A stretch of DNA of 64,000 nt from Cupriavidus basilensis OR16 (GCF_000243095.1 NZ_AHJE01000045.1:36831-100830); one strand, 5' to 3'; positions 1 through 9,200 are shown, counted from the first letter of the stretch. The notes: a model not told the origin generated them from the letters alone. Numbers and translations are program-made.

Positions 1-1
1 T

Positions 2-499
2 CGCTTCGCCATGCTCGCGCTGCTAGCCCAGCTCGCCGGCTGCGCATCGGTTTCCACGCTCGCGCCGCCGCTCGGCCCCGATGATCCGTCTGCCGAGCTT
101 TACGGCACAGGCGGTTTCAGCATGACCATCCCGCAGGTAAACCAGAAGGGCTGCTACCAGGGTGACGCCATCCTAAACACGCAGTCCGCGGCGCCGAACA
201 TGAAAGTGCGCGCCGGCCGTCCGCTGGTGATCGCGATTGACGGTGCCTCCGGCATCCATCGCTGTCGCGATATGGTCCGGTTCAAGCCGGAGGCAGGTCA
301 CAAGTACGTCGCGCATGGCAGGCCGGGGCCGGATGAGGAATCGGCGAAGGTGTCCATCTGGAAGCAGGCGGTGAGCGCGAACAAGCCTTACTGCCATATC
401 GCGGTGTTCGATGAAACGGACGAGGCCGATGTCAAGCCGGTCCCGATCAAGCGGGTCGAGCCGCGTCAGCGGGGTTTTACCTGCATTGGCTTCGATTAA
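2..499 (+). CDS. Putative lipoprotein, 5' end outside window
   Basis: The reading frame is already open at the window edge. A lipobox (LAGC) lies within the first dozen visible codons, so this is probably an exported protein anchored by lipidated Cys. The ATG at 11 would leave no positive residues before the hydrophobic stretch, so the true start is likely upstream of the window; an Arg codon just before it fits a signal-peptide n-region. The mature part, about 150 residues, has several Cys residues and no family I recognise. It lies 71 bp upstream of the TpsB start on the same strand and may be its operon partner. The lipoprotein call is fairly safe; the function is unknown. Confidence 0.6.
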   Translation, partial: RFAMLALLAQLAGCASVSTLAPPLGPDDPSAELYGTGGFSMTIPQVNQKGCYQGDAILNTQSAAPNMKVRAGRPLVIAIDGASGIHRCRDMVRFKPEAGHKYVAHGRPGPDEESAKVSIWKQAVSANKPYCHIAVFDETDEADVKPVPIKRVEPRQRGFTCIGFD

Positions 500-570
500 T
501 GGCGTGGGCGGTTTGCCGCGCGCGGGTGCCGAACATGAAGTGACGCTTGGTCACGTCAATACGAGCTTTC

Positions 571-2343
571 ATGCAGATCAAAAGAAGATTGATTGCCACC
601 ATGCTTTCGGTGGCAGGCGGTGCGGGTTACACCAGTACGTCATTGCGTGCCCAGGTGCCTCCCGCAAATCCAGGTCAGGCCGCCATCCTCTCCGGCGCCG
701 AACAGGAACAGCGCGTGCGCCAGCAGCAGGAAGCCCGCGAGCGCGCCCAGGCCGTCCAGGCGCCGGGCGTGCGCGCAGCGCAGCCGGCGGCGGAGGGGTT
801 TCCCGCGTTGCCGGTTGAGCAGCCGTGCTTTCGCATCGAGCGCTTTGTGCTCGAAGTGCCGGCGGAGTTGCCACTTGCGCTGCATGCGCGCGGTGCGTCC
901 GCTTTGCCGCAGGATCCGTTCGCCTTTGCCCGTGCGTGGCTGGATCACTACCAGGGTGCCTGCATCGGCAAGCAGGGCGTGGATATGCTAGCCAAGGGCG
1001 TGTCGCACGTCATCCTTGGCCGGGGCTATGTGACCACGCGCGTATTGCTGCCTGAGCAGGACCTAAGCACCGGCACGCTGCGCATGGCGCTGATACCTGG
1101 CGTGATCGGGCAGTTGCGCTTTGCCGAGCCGGATCTCCGGGGCACGTGGAAGAGCGCGTTTCCGGCACGCCCCGGCGATCTGCTGAACCTGCGGGACCTG
1201 GAGCAGGGCCTGGAGCAGATGAAGCGCGTGACCAGCCAGGATGTGGACATGCAGGTTGTGCCCACCAGCGTGCCCGGCCAGAGCGATGTGGTGATCGCGG
1301 CCAAGCGGACCAAGCCGTGGACGGTGGTGGCGTCGATGGACAACTCCGGAACGCGCTCCACCGGCAAGCTGCAGGGCAACCTGAGCGTGGGCATTGACAA
1401 TCCGCTGGGCCTGAATGACTTGTTCAACGTGGGCTACAGCCAGGATCTGGCCTTTGGCGACCGGCGCCATGGCACGCATGGCTGGAACGGTTTCTACTCG
1501 GTGCCGTGGGGCTACTGGACCGGCACGGTGTCGGCGTATTCCAGCACCTATTACCAGCAGATCGCCGGGGTCAACCAGACCTTTGTCTCCAGCGGCAATT
1601 CGCAGACGGTGGATTTCAAGCTGCAGCGGGTGCTTAGCCGCAGCCAGAACGATGTGCTGGGCCTGCAGTTCCGGCTGTCCAAGCGCTTTGGCAAGAGCTT
1701 TATCGAGGATACGGAGATCGAGCAGCAGCGGCGCAACAACACGGTGGTGGAGGTGGGCATCACCGATCGCCACTACTTCGGCGCGGCGCAGTTCGACGGC
1801 AGCCTGGCCTACCGCCAGGGCGTGGCCGGCCTCGGCGCGCAGCCCGATACGCTGGCCGAGCTGGGCGGCCCCACCTGGCGCTACCGCATGGCCGTGCTGG
1901 ATGCCAACCTGTCGGTGCCGTTCAAGCTGGCCGAGCAATCGCTGCGCTATGTCACCACCATCCGTGGGCAGTTCACCAATGACCGCCTGTTCTATATCGA
2001 CGCGCTGACCATCGGCAGCCGATACACCGTGCGCGGCTTCGATGGCGAAAGCCTGCTGGCGGGGGAGCGGGGCTTCTACTGGCGTAATGAGCTACAGGCG
2101 CCGCTGGGCGGGAGCGGGCAGGCGCTGTACGCGGGGCTGGACTATGGGCGGGTGTTTGGGCCGTCTACCCAGGGGCTGGTGGGTACGCAGCTGGCGGGTG
2201 TGGTGATTGGGTTAAGGGGTGGGTTGGGGTCGAAGCTGGGGGCGGTGTCGTATGACTTGTTCCTGGGGACGCCGGTGTATAAGCCGGCGGCGTTCCATAC
2301 GGCAGGGGTGACGGCGGGGTTTCAGCTTGTTTATCAGTATTAG
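571..2343 (+). CDS. ShlB/FhaC/HecB-family two-partner secretion transporter (TpsB)
   Basis: An outer-membrane transporter of the Omp85 superfamily that exports a large TpsA exoprotein. After a signal peptide (MQIKRRLIA...) comes a Gln/Arg-rich linker, then POTRA-like sequence (about residues 80-240) and a beta-barrel. The conserved VRGF segment is present (RYTVRGFDGESLLAGERG), and the protein ends in Tyr-Gln-Tyr, as outer-membrane proteins do. The length, about 590 aa, is normal. A GTG codon 24 bases upstream (547) is possible, but the ATG at 571 gives a proper signal peptide. Its TpsA partner is missing: only a 48-codon scrap follows in the same frame. Confidence 0.9.
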   Translation: MQIKRRLIATMLSVAGGAGYTSTSLRAQVPPANPGQAAILSGAEQEQRVRQQQEARERAQAVQAPGVRAAQPAAEGFPALPVEQPCFRIERFVLEVPAELPLALHARGASALPQDPFAFARAWLDHYQGACIGKQGVDMLAKGVSHVILGRGYVTTRVLLPEQDLSTGTLRMALIPGVIGQLRFAEPDLRGTWKSAFPARPGDLLNLRDLEQGLEQMKRVTSQDVDMQVVPTSVPGQSDVVIAAKRTKPWTVVASMDNSGTRSTGKLQGNLSVGIDNPLGLNDLFNVGYSQDLAFGDRRHGTHGWNGFYSVPWGYWTGTVSAYSSTYYQQIAGVNQTFVSSGNSQTVDFKLQRVLSRSQNDVLGLQFRLSKRFGKSFIEDTEIEQQRRNNTVVEVGITDRHYFGAAQFDGSLAYRQGVAGLGAQPDTLAELGGPTWRYRMAVLDANLSVPFKLAEQSLRYVTTIRGQFTNDRLFYIDALTIGSRYTVRGFDGESLLAGERGFYWRNELQAPLGGSGQALYAGLDYGRVFGPSTQGLVGTQLAGVVIGLRGGLGSKLGAVSYDLFLGTPVYKPAAFHTAGVTAGFQLVYQY

Positions 2344-2487
2344 TGCGGCATTGGCGATGCCATCGGCACCACCGTGATCCTTGTGCTGCAAGACGTACAC
2401 GACCTGGGCGGGCACATCGGCGGCCAGGATGTACTGGTGCAAGCCGGGCGGGATCTTTTGGATCGAACGGGATTGCAATTTATTTAA
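2344..2487 (+). pseudogene. Remnant of filamentous haemagglutinin/CdiA-like TpsA
   Basis: Directly after the TpsB stop codon the same frame stays open for 47 codons. It reads HIGGQDVLVQAGRDLLDRTG near its end, which resembles the repeat unit of filamentous-haemagglutinin-type exoproteins (G-G-x-I-x-G-x-D-V-x-L-x-A-G-R-D). There is no plausible start codon. I infer that this is an internal repeat left after most of the partner gene was deleted. The match is by eye, but it is strengthened by position, since tpsA normally adjoins tpsB. Confidence 0.6.
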
Positions 2488-2505
2488 AAATACAGGGAAA
2501 TAATC

Positions 2506-2955
2506 ATGTATATTTATGAGTCACATATACAAGATTTGTTGAATATTGGTCGTGCAATCATTGTTCCCATTGAGATTGGTGATCAGTTCGGTCGATTTGT
2601 GGAAGGGCTTCCCTGGGGCGCCAATGGAAGCGGGCTGAATTGGGCACGAATCGACGGGTTGCGAAAGGAGTTGCCATCATCTTCCGGCGTGATTTTGTCT
2701 GAATGGCTATCAGGGACGAATATCAATAACGACTCATACGTCGTTTTCTGGTTTTCATTTGGCGAGCCTTGCATCGCCTGTGAAACTCAATTTGCGATGT
2801 ATAACGTAGATCACGCATTTTGGAAGGCGCCGGGCCGAAGATATCTGTTCGGTTTGAATATTCGGGATGGGGAATTTATTCCGGAATATTCGCATTTTGC
2901 TGAGTATGATGGGGCTAATGAATTGATTTTTTGTGTTGCTGGTTATAGGGGGTGA
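2506..2955 (+). CDS. Hypothetical protein, immunity-like context
   Basis: A 149-aa soluble protein without signal peptide or membrane segment, acidic and rich in aromatic residues. Base composition is visibly lower in GC than the neighbouring transporter gene. It starts at the first ATG after an AT-rich stretch (starting MYIYESHIQDL). I recognise no domain. Small AT-rich ORFs immediately downstream of TpsA/CdiA exoproteins are usually immunity genes, so this could be an orphan immunity protein whose toxin gene was lost. That is inference from position only. Confidence 0.6.
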   Translation: MYIYESHIQDLLNIGRAIIVPIEIGDQFGRFVEGLPWGANGSGLNWARIDGLRKELPSSSGVILSEWLSGTNINNDSYVVFWFSFGEPCIACETQFAMYNVDHAFWKAPGRRYLFGLNIRDGEFIPEYSHFAEYDGANELIFCVAGYRG

Positions 2956-3019
2956 AAGCGGAGGGGGTGATTTTGTGGGGGTGAGGTTAAAAGTCTAACA
3001 AACTAATAAGGCTGCATTA

Positions 3020-3475
3020 ATGGAATCCGACGAAACAAGGGAGGGGCGAGAATTACTTTGTTTTATTGAGGAGATCGGTCCGCTCGCTTGGAGTAGATTT
3101 TAGTCTATATATCCGATTTTCAAATTCAAAGACCAAGATCCAATATATGAAGACCAATCGAAGATTCCGCCTTTTGCCAGTTTTAGATTTATAGTTGAAG
3201 ATCCGGAGGTAATATCGAAAATAAGGTTGGCTGTGGGTGAGTTTGAGGGGAGTGTTAAGTGGATAATGCTGGGCCGTTCTCGGGACTCGTTTCCGGGCAC
3301 CACCAATTGGATGATTTGCCCAAGACTGGCTATGGATATGTCCGCGACGGCGCGAGAGGCGGGAATTACTGCGGATCAGTATGTGGAGGAACACTATCCA
3401 GACTTCGGGCGATTGGCCTACGCAGATCTGCGTGGATTGGTTGAGCATTTGAAGGCGGTACTTTCGGAAAAATAG
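3020..3475 (+). pseudogene. Hypothetical gene interrupted by an in-frame TAG
   Basis: An ATG at 3020 opens a 151-codon frame (starting MESDETREGRELL) that is continuous to the TAA at 3475 except for a TAG at 3101-3103 (codon 28). The amino-acid pattern on both sides is protein-like (for example KIPPFASFRFIVEDPEV after the stop), so one gene with a nonsense mutation is the simplest reading. A TTG at 3227 could restart the last 82 codons. Composition is AT-rich like the preceding gene, suggesting joint acquisition, perhaps as a second immunity gene. No family was recognised. Confidence 0.6.
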
Positions 3476-3556
3476 CCGTGTATGGATCATGGTGTTAATC
3501 CACATCATTTACGCAGAGGACTGAGTATTTATGTTGGAGTCCGTTCAAGGAGCCAC

Positions 3557-3985
3557 ATGACCGCCATAAAAGCGTGCCCGATTATTTTGCGCAGTCGTCA
3601 CGATATCGTACATATCCTCGCATTCAAACATCCCGCCGCAGGCTACCAGTTGGTCAAGGGCACTATTGAACGGGATGAGTCTCCTTCGGAGGCGGCAATC
3701 CGGGAGCTCTGTGAAGAGTCAGGGATTTGCGACGCTCACGTGGTTGCGGATCTCGGTCTTTGGAACGCTTCCTATCAGGAACAAATCTGGTCTTTCCGGC
3801 TATGCGAGTCGGGGGCGGAGTTTCCTGACGCGTGGACCTTCGAGACAAGCGACGACGGCGGCCACATGTTCGAGTTTTATTGGCAACCGCTGCAGTGGGA
3901 CTTGCCCGAACAATGCCACCCCCTCTTTCAATCGGCTTTGCGCGAGGCTCGTAGGCGAATCGAAGCGCTAACCAGGTCGGTGTGA
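3557..3985 (+). CDS. Nudix hydrolase
   Basis: A 142-aa protein expected to hydrolyse nucleoside diphosphate derivatives. The Nudix box (G-x5-E-x7-R-E-x-x-E-E-x-G) is fully met by GTIERDESPSEAAIRELCEE followed by SGI, at about residues 35-57. The ATG at 3557 has an AAGGAG ribosome site at good spacing; a longer frame from 3482 adds residues with no such signal. It stands alone between the AT-rich orphan genes and the convergent GrpB gene, so the substrate cannot be inferred. Confidence 0.9.
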   Translation: MTAIKACPIILRSRHDIVHILAFKHPAAGYQLVKGTIERDESPSEAAIRELCEESGICDAHVVADLGLWNASYQEQIWSFRLCESGAEFPDAWTFETSDDGGHMFEFYWQPLQWDLPEQCHPLFQSALREARRRIEALTRSV

Positions 3986-4142
3986 GTGATCCGCATGCCC
4001 GTATGGCGAGGGTGCTGTCCTCGATTCCGCGGTTGTAAAGTACCTTTGCTAACGACGCTGGTGAAGACGGAATGTCCCGTTAGCGTCTGCTACAGAAGTA
4101 AACTGTCGTTCCGGCAGCACACGACCGGTGCCTCTGTTTTTA

Positions 4143-4655
4143 TCACTTTGCTGAACTCGCACGCGATCCCATCAAGGCGTCAATAAAGGGGGCCTTCTTC
4201 GCAAGGTACTCGGCGATGCCATCGCGGTTGTTTGCTTCGAGCTCAAATTTCAAATCCTGATACTGCTGTCGAATAACAGGATCGCTCCTGAGAAGATCGC
4301 GAAATCGGAGCATTCTCTCAATCTGCCAGTGGCCACTAATACATACGTGCACCTTGTGCGTTCGCACCCCATCAACATCGCGGCGATAGAAATGGTGCCC
4401 TGCTGAAAGATCGCTTCCCCGAACGTAACCCAGTGCGCTCATGAAGTTGTCTCGGGCTGGTTCGTTGCGATGCGCTGAGATCTCAACCAAGAGGTCGATC
4501 TCAGGCTTGGCCGCGAGTCCTGGAACGGCGGTGCTTCCGACGTGATAAATATCGACAAGTTCGGCGCCAAAGCCCTTCGCTATACGTTCCTTCTCGGTGA
4601 CGAAAAGAGCCGGCCATCTGCTGTCATAGTGGGAGATTTTGCTGGTGAGCGCCAT
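4143..4655 (-). CDS. GrpB family protein (nucleotidyltransferase-like)
   Basis: A 170-aa GrpB/UPF0157 protein. It has the characteristic VDIYHVGSTAVPGLAAKPEI segment, a nucleotidyltransferase-like core, followed by IDLLVEI and a C-terminal helical part ending in the FIDALM region. The family is widespread, and its biochemical role is poorly defined. It is convergent with the Nudix gene and transcribed in the same direction as the LysR gene upstream, 48 bp away. The length is normal, and there is no sign of damage. Confidence 0.88.
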   Translation of the reverse strand: MALTSKISHYDSRWPALFVTEKERIAKGFGAELVDIYHVGSTAVPGLAAKPEIDLLVEISAHRNEPARDNFMSALGYVRGSDLSAGHHFYRRDVDGVRTHKVHVCISGHWQIERMLRFRDLLRSDPVIRQQYQDLKFELEANNRDGIAEYLAKKAPFIDALMGSRASSAK

Positions 4656-4703
4656 TGTGTCTATTGGTAGTATTCGCGCCCGCTAGGGGCGAGCCGGGCG
4701 TCA

Positions 4704-5600
4704 TCATAAGTCATCCTTTTGCTCCGCCCCAAAAGCCTCCTCACAACCAACCAGCCAGGCCCGCGCCGCCCGCGACAAATACCCCTCCCGCCAGACCAGC
4801 CCCAGCTCCCACACCAGCGCAGGCGCAACCAGCGGCCGGATCGCTACCCGCTCTGGATCCAACTGCCCGGCAATCGGCGCAGGCAGTATGGCCACGCCCA
4901 CATCGGCCGCGACCAGCTCGCCGATAAAGTCCCAATGCCGGCTTTGCCCGGCAATCTGCGGCGTATAGCCGGTGGCCTCGCAGGCGTCCAGGATGACGCG
5001 ATACAGCACGAAGTCGTCCTCGTACATCACGAAGGGCAGGGTGGCGAGGTCCGCTAGCCGGACCGCGCCGGCGCGGCGTGGCGCGCGTTCGGCGGGAAAC
5101 ACCGCGACCAGTGCCTGGCGGGTTACGGTGAGGCTGGCCAGGCCCGCCACGGCGGCGGGGAGCACCGTAACGCCGAGGTCGAGCTGGCCCGTGGCTACGC
5201 CTTCTTCCAGCGCGCGGCCGCCTTGCTCGCTTAGTCGCAGCTTTACCCCGGGGTACTGGCGGCGATAGGCGCCGATCACCGGGGCGAGGTAGCGGCCAGC
5301 CATGGGTGGGATGCCTACCTTGAGCTCGCCGCGCGCCATGCCGTCGACTTCGGCCACTTCCTGGCGCAGCCGTGCCACTTCGGCCAGCACGGACTGGCTG
5401 CGGGCGAAGACGACTTCGCCGGCGTCGGTGAGCTGTACCGTGCGGCCTTCGCGCAGCAGCAGGGGGCCGCCGAGTTCGTCTTCCAGGCTCTTGACCATCT
5501 TGCTGATCGTCGGTTGGGTCACATGCAGGGCTTCTGCGGCGCGGGTAAAGCCGTTCTGGCGGACAACTTCAACGAAATAGCGCAGGGCGCGGATATCCAT
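4704..5600 (-). CDS. LysR family regulator, divergent from lrgA/lrgB
   Basis: A 298-aa LysR-type regulator. The N-terminal winged helix starts MDIRALRYFVEVV and contains TQPTISKMVKSLEDELG; an effector domain follows. The ATG at 5600 is preceded by GGAG. Upstream in-frame codons are not needed. It is divergent from the lrgA-like gene across a 156-bp AT-rich gap. LysR regulators divergent from holin-like cidA/lrgA operons commonly activate them in response to small carboxylates, which is the likely role here. Confidence 0.92.
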   Translation of the reverse strand: MDIRALRYFVEVVRQNGFTRAAEALHVTQPTISKMVKSLEDELGGPLLLREGRTVQLTDAGEVVFARSQSVLAEVARLRQEVAEVDGMARGELKVGIPPMAGRYLAPVIGAYRRQYPGVKLRLSEQGGRALEEGVATGQLDLGVTVLPAAVAGLASLTVTRQALVAVFPAERAPRRAGAVRLADLATLPFVMYEDDFVLYRVILDACEATGYTPQIAGQSRHWDFIGELVAADVGVAILPAPIAGQLDPERVAIRPLVAPALVWELGLVWREGYLSRAARAWLVGCEEAFGAEQKDDL

Positions 5601-5756
5601 GTGGGCTCCTCCGAAGTGGCGTGCGTGGGCAATCACGGCTTGCCATTCCAATCTGGCATCGAATCAATAATTTATATTCATTTTATATATCGAAGTGCGC
5701 TTCGTACACTAGCGTCACTGCCACGCCTTGCGTGGCGCCATAGCTTGAATGCTCCG

Positions 5757-6227
5757 ATGCCACGCGCTGTTCCTGTCACTTCTCCTGTTTCCACCACGTC
5801 CGCTACCTCGCCGCCGCCGGCTGGTGCTCGCCTGCGCGCTGGCGCCATCGCGCTGGCCCAGGTCGTGGCGCTGTCGGCCTTGTGGCTGCTGGCCGACTGG
5901 CTGCGCGGGCGCCTGGGGTTGCCATTGCCCGCCGGTTTGATCGGGCTCCTGGCGTTGGCCGCGCTGTTGTTCAGCGGGGCGGTGCGCGGTGGCTGGGTGC
6001 GCCGCGGGGCGGACTGGCTGCTGGGCGAGATGTTGTTGTTCTTTATCCCGGCGGTGCTGGCGGTGGTGCAGTATCCCGAGCTGGTCCGGCATCAGGGCTG
6101 GCGGATCTGCGCGGTGATTGCCTTGAGCACGCTGGCGGTGATGGTGGTGACGGCGCTGGTGGTGGAGCAGGTGGTCCGGCTGGAGCAGCGGCTGGCGCGC
6201 CGCACGGGGCAGCCGCATCATGCATGA
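5757..6227 (+). CDS. lrgA: CidA/LrgA family holin-like membrane protein
   Basis: A 156-aa inner-membrane protein with about four hydrophobic segments. It contains the family pattern GLPLPAGLIGLLALAALL and a phenylalanine-rich FFIPAVLAVV segment. CidA/LrgA proteins act with LrgB in murein hydrolase control or metabolite export. The start ATG at 5757 was chosen because the frame upstream overlaps the regulator and its promoter. It overlaps the next gene by 8 bp, so translational coupling is likely. Confidence 0.85.
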   Translation: MPRAVPVTSPVSTTSATSPPPAGARLRAGAIALAQVVALSALWLLADWLRGRLGLPLPAGLIGLLALAALLFSGAVRGGWVRRGADWLLGEMLLFFIPAVLAVVQYPELVRHQGWRICAVIALSTLAVMVVTALVVEQVVRLEQRLARRTGQPHHA

Positions 6228-6912
6228 CACCGTGCTGGCAGCGCTGAGCCTGGTGGCTACCGTTGCGTTCTACTACTTCAACAAGCGTCTCTATGCGCGC
6301 CGCGCGCGGCTGTGGCTGATGCCGTTGCTGGCCACGCCCATGGTGCTGATCGTGCTGGTGCTGGCCGCGCATATCCCGTATCGCGACTATATCGCCGACA
6401 CGCGCTGGCTGATGTGGCTGCTTGGCCCGGCTACCATCGCCTTCGCGCTGCCGATCTACGATCACCGTGCGCTGGTGCGCCAGCATTGGTTGTCGATTTC
6501 GGTTGGCGTGCTGGCGGCGGTGCTGACCTCGGTGCTGAGCTCGGTCTGGCTGGCGCGTGGCTTTGGCTTGTCGGTGATGTTGCAAAAGGGGCTGGCTGTG
6601 CGCTCGGTGACCACGCCGTTTGCCGTGGATGCGGTGCGCGCGCTGGGCGGGCCACCGGATCTTGCCGCGATCTTTGTGGTCATTACCGGGCTGACCGGCA
6701 TGGCGATCGGCGAGACCGTGCTGGCTTGCCTGCCCTCGGTGCGCAGCCGGCTGGCGCAAGGGGCGATCTTCGGCGCCGCGGCGCATGGCGCGGGCACGGC
6801 AAAGGCGCGGCAGCTTGGCGAAGTGCAGGGCGTGGTGGCGTCGCTGGTGATGATGATCGCGGGGCTGGTCAGCGTGCTGGCCGCGCCGCTGATTCGCAGC
6901 GTGTTCTTTTGA
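6220..6912 (+). CDS. lrgB: LrgB family membrane protein
   Basis: A 230-aa polytopic membrane protein. It carries the conserved LrgB/CidB segment KGLAVRSVTTPFAVDAVRAL and the GAAAHGAGTAKA motif near the C-terminus. LrgB pairs with LrgA; homologues work in cell-lysis control and, in some bacteria and plants, in pyruvate or glycolate transport. It overlaps lrgA by 8 bp and is complete. The divergent LysR gene is the presumed regulator. Confidence 0.92.
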   Translation: MHDTVLAALSLVATVAFYYFNKRLYARRARLWLMPLLATPMVLIVLVLAAHIPYRDYIADTRWLMWLLGPATIAFALPIYDHRALVRQHWLSISVGVLAAVLTSVLSSVWLARGFGLSVMLQKGLAVRSVTTPFAVDAVRALGGPPDLAAIFVVITGLTGMAIGETVLACLPSVRSRLAQGAIFGAAAHGAGTAKARQLGEVQGVVASLVMMIAGLVSVLAAPLIRSVFF

Positions 6913-7094
6913 TCCCGATGATGAGAGGCGGTCTGCACGCGGGTATTCGGCCTACGTGGTGGGCAAAAAGCTCAGGCACGCTCGCAGCCTCCTCGAGATC
7001 CGTGCACCCCACGCTTGCGAGATTGCGGGCTTAGGATAGCCAGGCCAGCACAAGGGGTGGGGCCCAGGATGCGGGTCGATACCTGGGCGCGCGC

Positions 7095-8078
7095 CTACTG
7101 TATCTTGATACTCGCCTGGCTCACCACCGTTCGCCACTTCACGAGTTCGGCGGCCAAGTGCGCAGACAGTTGCTGCGGCGTGCCGCCCAACGGCGTTGCT
7201 CCCATCTCAGTGAACTTGCGGATCACCTCCGGGTCGCGCAGCACTTCGTTCAGCGCCGCGTTCATGTGCATCACGATGGGTTCCGGTGTGTTGCGGGGCG
7301 CGAGCATCGCGAACCAGGTCGAGGACATCAGCTTGGGGTGGCCAAGCTCGGCAGTGGTCGGCACATCGGGCAGGGCCGGCGAACGCTGGTTCGACATGAC
7401 GGCCAGCGCGCGCACCTTGCCGCTTTTGATCTGCCCGAGGATGCCAGGCACTAGTTGGAACATGGCCTGGATATCGTCGGCGAGGAGATTGGTGGTGGCC
7501 TGTCCGGGGGAACTGTACGGCACGTGTATCAGGCGGGTGCCGGTCTCGCGCATGAAGAGTTCGCCGGCCACGTGCATGGAACTGCCGTTGCCCGTGGAGC
7601 CGTAATTCAGCTTGTCGGGGTTGGCCTTGGCAAACGCAATGAATTCGGACAGGTTCTTGACCGGCAGGCTCTTGTTGACCACCAGGATATTGGGCACATC
7701 GGCCACCAGCGCCACCGGTGTGAAGCTCTTTTGCGAATCGAACGGAAGCTTGGCATACAAGCTGGGATTTACCGCCAGCGTGCCTGCCCACGAAAACAGG
7801 AACTTGTACCCATCCGGTACGGCCCCGGCGGCCATCCCTACACCGATATTGCCGTTGGCACCGCCACGGCTCTCAATGATGACTGTGGCGTGGAGTTGCT
7901 TGTGCAATTGCTCCGCTAGCACACGTGCCAGGGTGTCAGCCGTTCCGCCACCGCCCGGCGCGGGCACGATGATCTGCACGGGCTTGGACGGGTCGGGCCA
8001 GTCCGCCGCCACGGCGGACGACAGCAGACATGGAACCAGGGCCGCCGCAGCGGCCAGGCAGGCCAGGGTGTGACGCAT
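7095..8078 (-). CDS. Tripartite tricarboxylate transporter substrate-binding protein (Bug family)
   Basis: A 327-aa periplasmic binding protein with a clear signal peptide (MRHTLACLAAAAALVPCLL...). The Bug-family N-terminal segment is present (PVQIIVPAPGGGGTADTLAR), as is the LNYGSTGNGSSMHVAGELF region. No TctA/TctB membrane genes are adjacent; in this lineage such orphan Bug proteins are common. The ATG at 8078 has an AAGGAGA site. It is the last gene of a co-directional cluster behind the URO-D-like and cupin genes, so its ligand is probably the small acid these enzymes process. Confidence 0.9.
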   Translation of the reverse strand: MRHTLACLAAAAALVPCLLSSAVAADWPDPSKPVQIIVPAPGGGGTADTLARVLAEQLHKQLHATVIIESRGGANGNIGVGMAAGAVPDGYKFLFSWAGTLAVNPSLYAKLPFDSQKSFTPVALVADVPNILVVNKSLPVKNLSEFIAFAKANPDKLNYGSTGNGSSMHVAGELFMRETGTRLIHVPYSSPGQATTNLLADDIQAMFQLVPGILGQIKSGKVRALAVMSNQRSPALPDVPTTAELGHPKLMSSTWFAMLAPRNTPEPIVMHMNAALNEVLRDPEVIRKFTEMGATPLGGTPQQLSAHLAAELVKWRTVVSQASIKIQ

Positions 8079-8151
8079 GTTGTCTCCTTGATCTTTGTAG
8101 GCGGCAATTGGGCGCCGCCCTATTCTTGGTTGGTGCCGGCTCGCGGCGGCG

Positions 8152-9162
8152 TCAAGCATACAGGGCTTGCTCCTGCGGCGCTCGCGCGGCCCGGAACACG
8201 GCGCGTATCGCCGTGTCCGACGTTGCAACTGGCAGAACACAGCCCGGGCCAACCATCAGGCGGCGGCCGTCCGTTTGCGCTATTGCGTTGTGCACCTCAT
8301 CCGCAATATCCTGCTCGCTTCCGTGAAGCAAGGTGTCGTGCTCGTTCAACCCACCCACCAGCAGGCGCGTGAAGCGCGCCGCCGCCGCCTCCAGCCCTGG
8401 CTGGGTCAGGCGGTCGTGCCAATTAAACATGTCGACCGGATACGTCGCAAGAAGATCGAACATGATGTCGTCGCCGTGCGCGTGCAACATGTTGAGTTGT
8501 GCGTGGCCACGCAGCGCAGCGAGCACCTCCAGATCGTAGCGGCGCCCGAATCGCTCATACTCTTGGGTCGTTAGCATGCGGCTCGACGCCAGTTGCGTTG
8601 CGAAGAACACGCCGTGCGCGCCGGCCTCCAGCGAGTCCAACGCGAACTGGATCGTGGTGTCCGTGATTACCCGCAGCGCCGCCTCAAGCGCATCCGGCTC
8701 GCAGCGCAGGTCAGCAAATAGCCTGTCCGTACTCAACTTGCGCGCCGTGGTTAGTGGGCTGAACACGGTTTGCAGAATGGGTACCGCGCCGCGCAAGGAC
8801 CGTGCAGCGGCGCGTAACGCCTCGTTCTGACGGCCATAGGAGCCCAGTTTCACATCCAACGGCCGGATTCGAAGCCAATCCTCCGTTGTTCGCACTGGTG
8901 GCGCCACCACCGCGCGCGCGCCGTTGGCGCTGCCCTGGTATGCCGTGACAGCGCCCCAGTCTTCGACGCCGTATGTGCCGGGTGGCATGAATTTGACCAG
9001 GTCAAAATCCCATTTTCGCTGCCACTCCAGTGTGTGCCGCACAAGTTTGTCCACGTCTAGGTCGTCCTCCGGAAAGTGGCGCCACAACGCAACGGGAGTA
9101 CGGTCGGTGGCGTCGCCCAACAGGGCGGCTTCAATGCGCTGCCAATGATTCATGGTCTGCAT
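8152..9162 (-). CDS. Uroporphyrinogen decarboxylase-like (URO-D/methyltransferase) family protein
   Basis: A 336-aa TIM-barrel protein of the URO-D superfamily. It resembles the corrinoid/thiol methyltransferase branch more than haem-biosynthetic HemE. It keeps a His in LNMLHAHGDD and a Cys in VGPGCVLPVATSD, positions where MtaA-type enzymes bind zinc; the usual Cys after the first His (HxCG) is Asp/Gly-rich here. Possible starts are ATG at 9162 or 9153. It is 38 bp downstream of a thiol-dioxygenase-like gene and upstream of a Bug protein, which suggests an organosulfur or methylated-substrate pathway. The substrate is unknown. Confidence 0.8.
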   Translation of the reverse strand: MQTMNHWQRIEAALLGDATDRTPVALWRHFPEDDLDVDKLVRHTLEWQRKWDFDLVKFMPPGTYGVEDWGAVTAYQGSANGARAVVAPPVRTTEDWLRIRPLDVKLGSYGRQNEALRAAARSLRGAVPILQTVFSPLTTARKLSTDRLFADLRCEPDALEAALRVITDTTIQFALDSLEAGAHGVFFATQLASSRMLTTQEYERFGRRYDLEVLAALRGHAQLNMLHAHGDDIMFDLLATYPVDMFNWHDRLTQPGLEAAAARFTRLLVGGLNEHDTLLHGSEQDIADEVHNAIAQTDGRRLMVGPGCVLPVATSDTAIRAVFRAARAPQEQALYA

Positions 9163-9200
9163 GTGTTTGCTCGCTTCGATGTTTGCGGAATTCGGCGGAT

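Noticed and set aside
1063..1938. Long minus-strand open frame opposite the TpsB gene
   Set aside because: His/Ala/Gln-rich composition typical of the antisense frame of a high-GC gene; no start signal and no domain; the plus strand encodes a clear TpsB.
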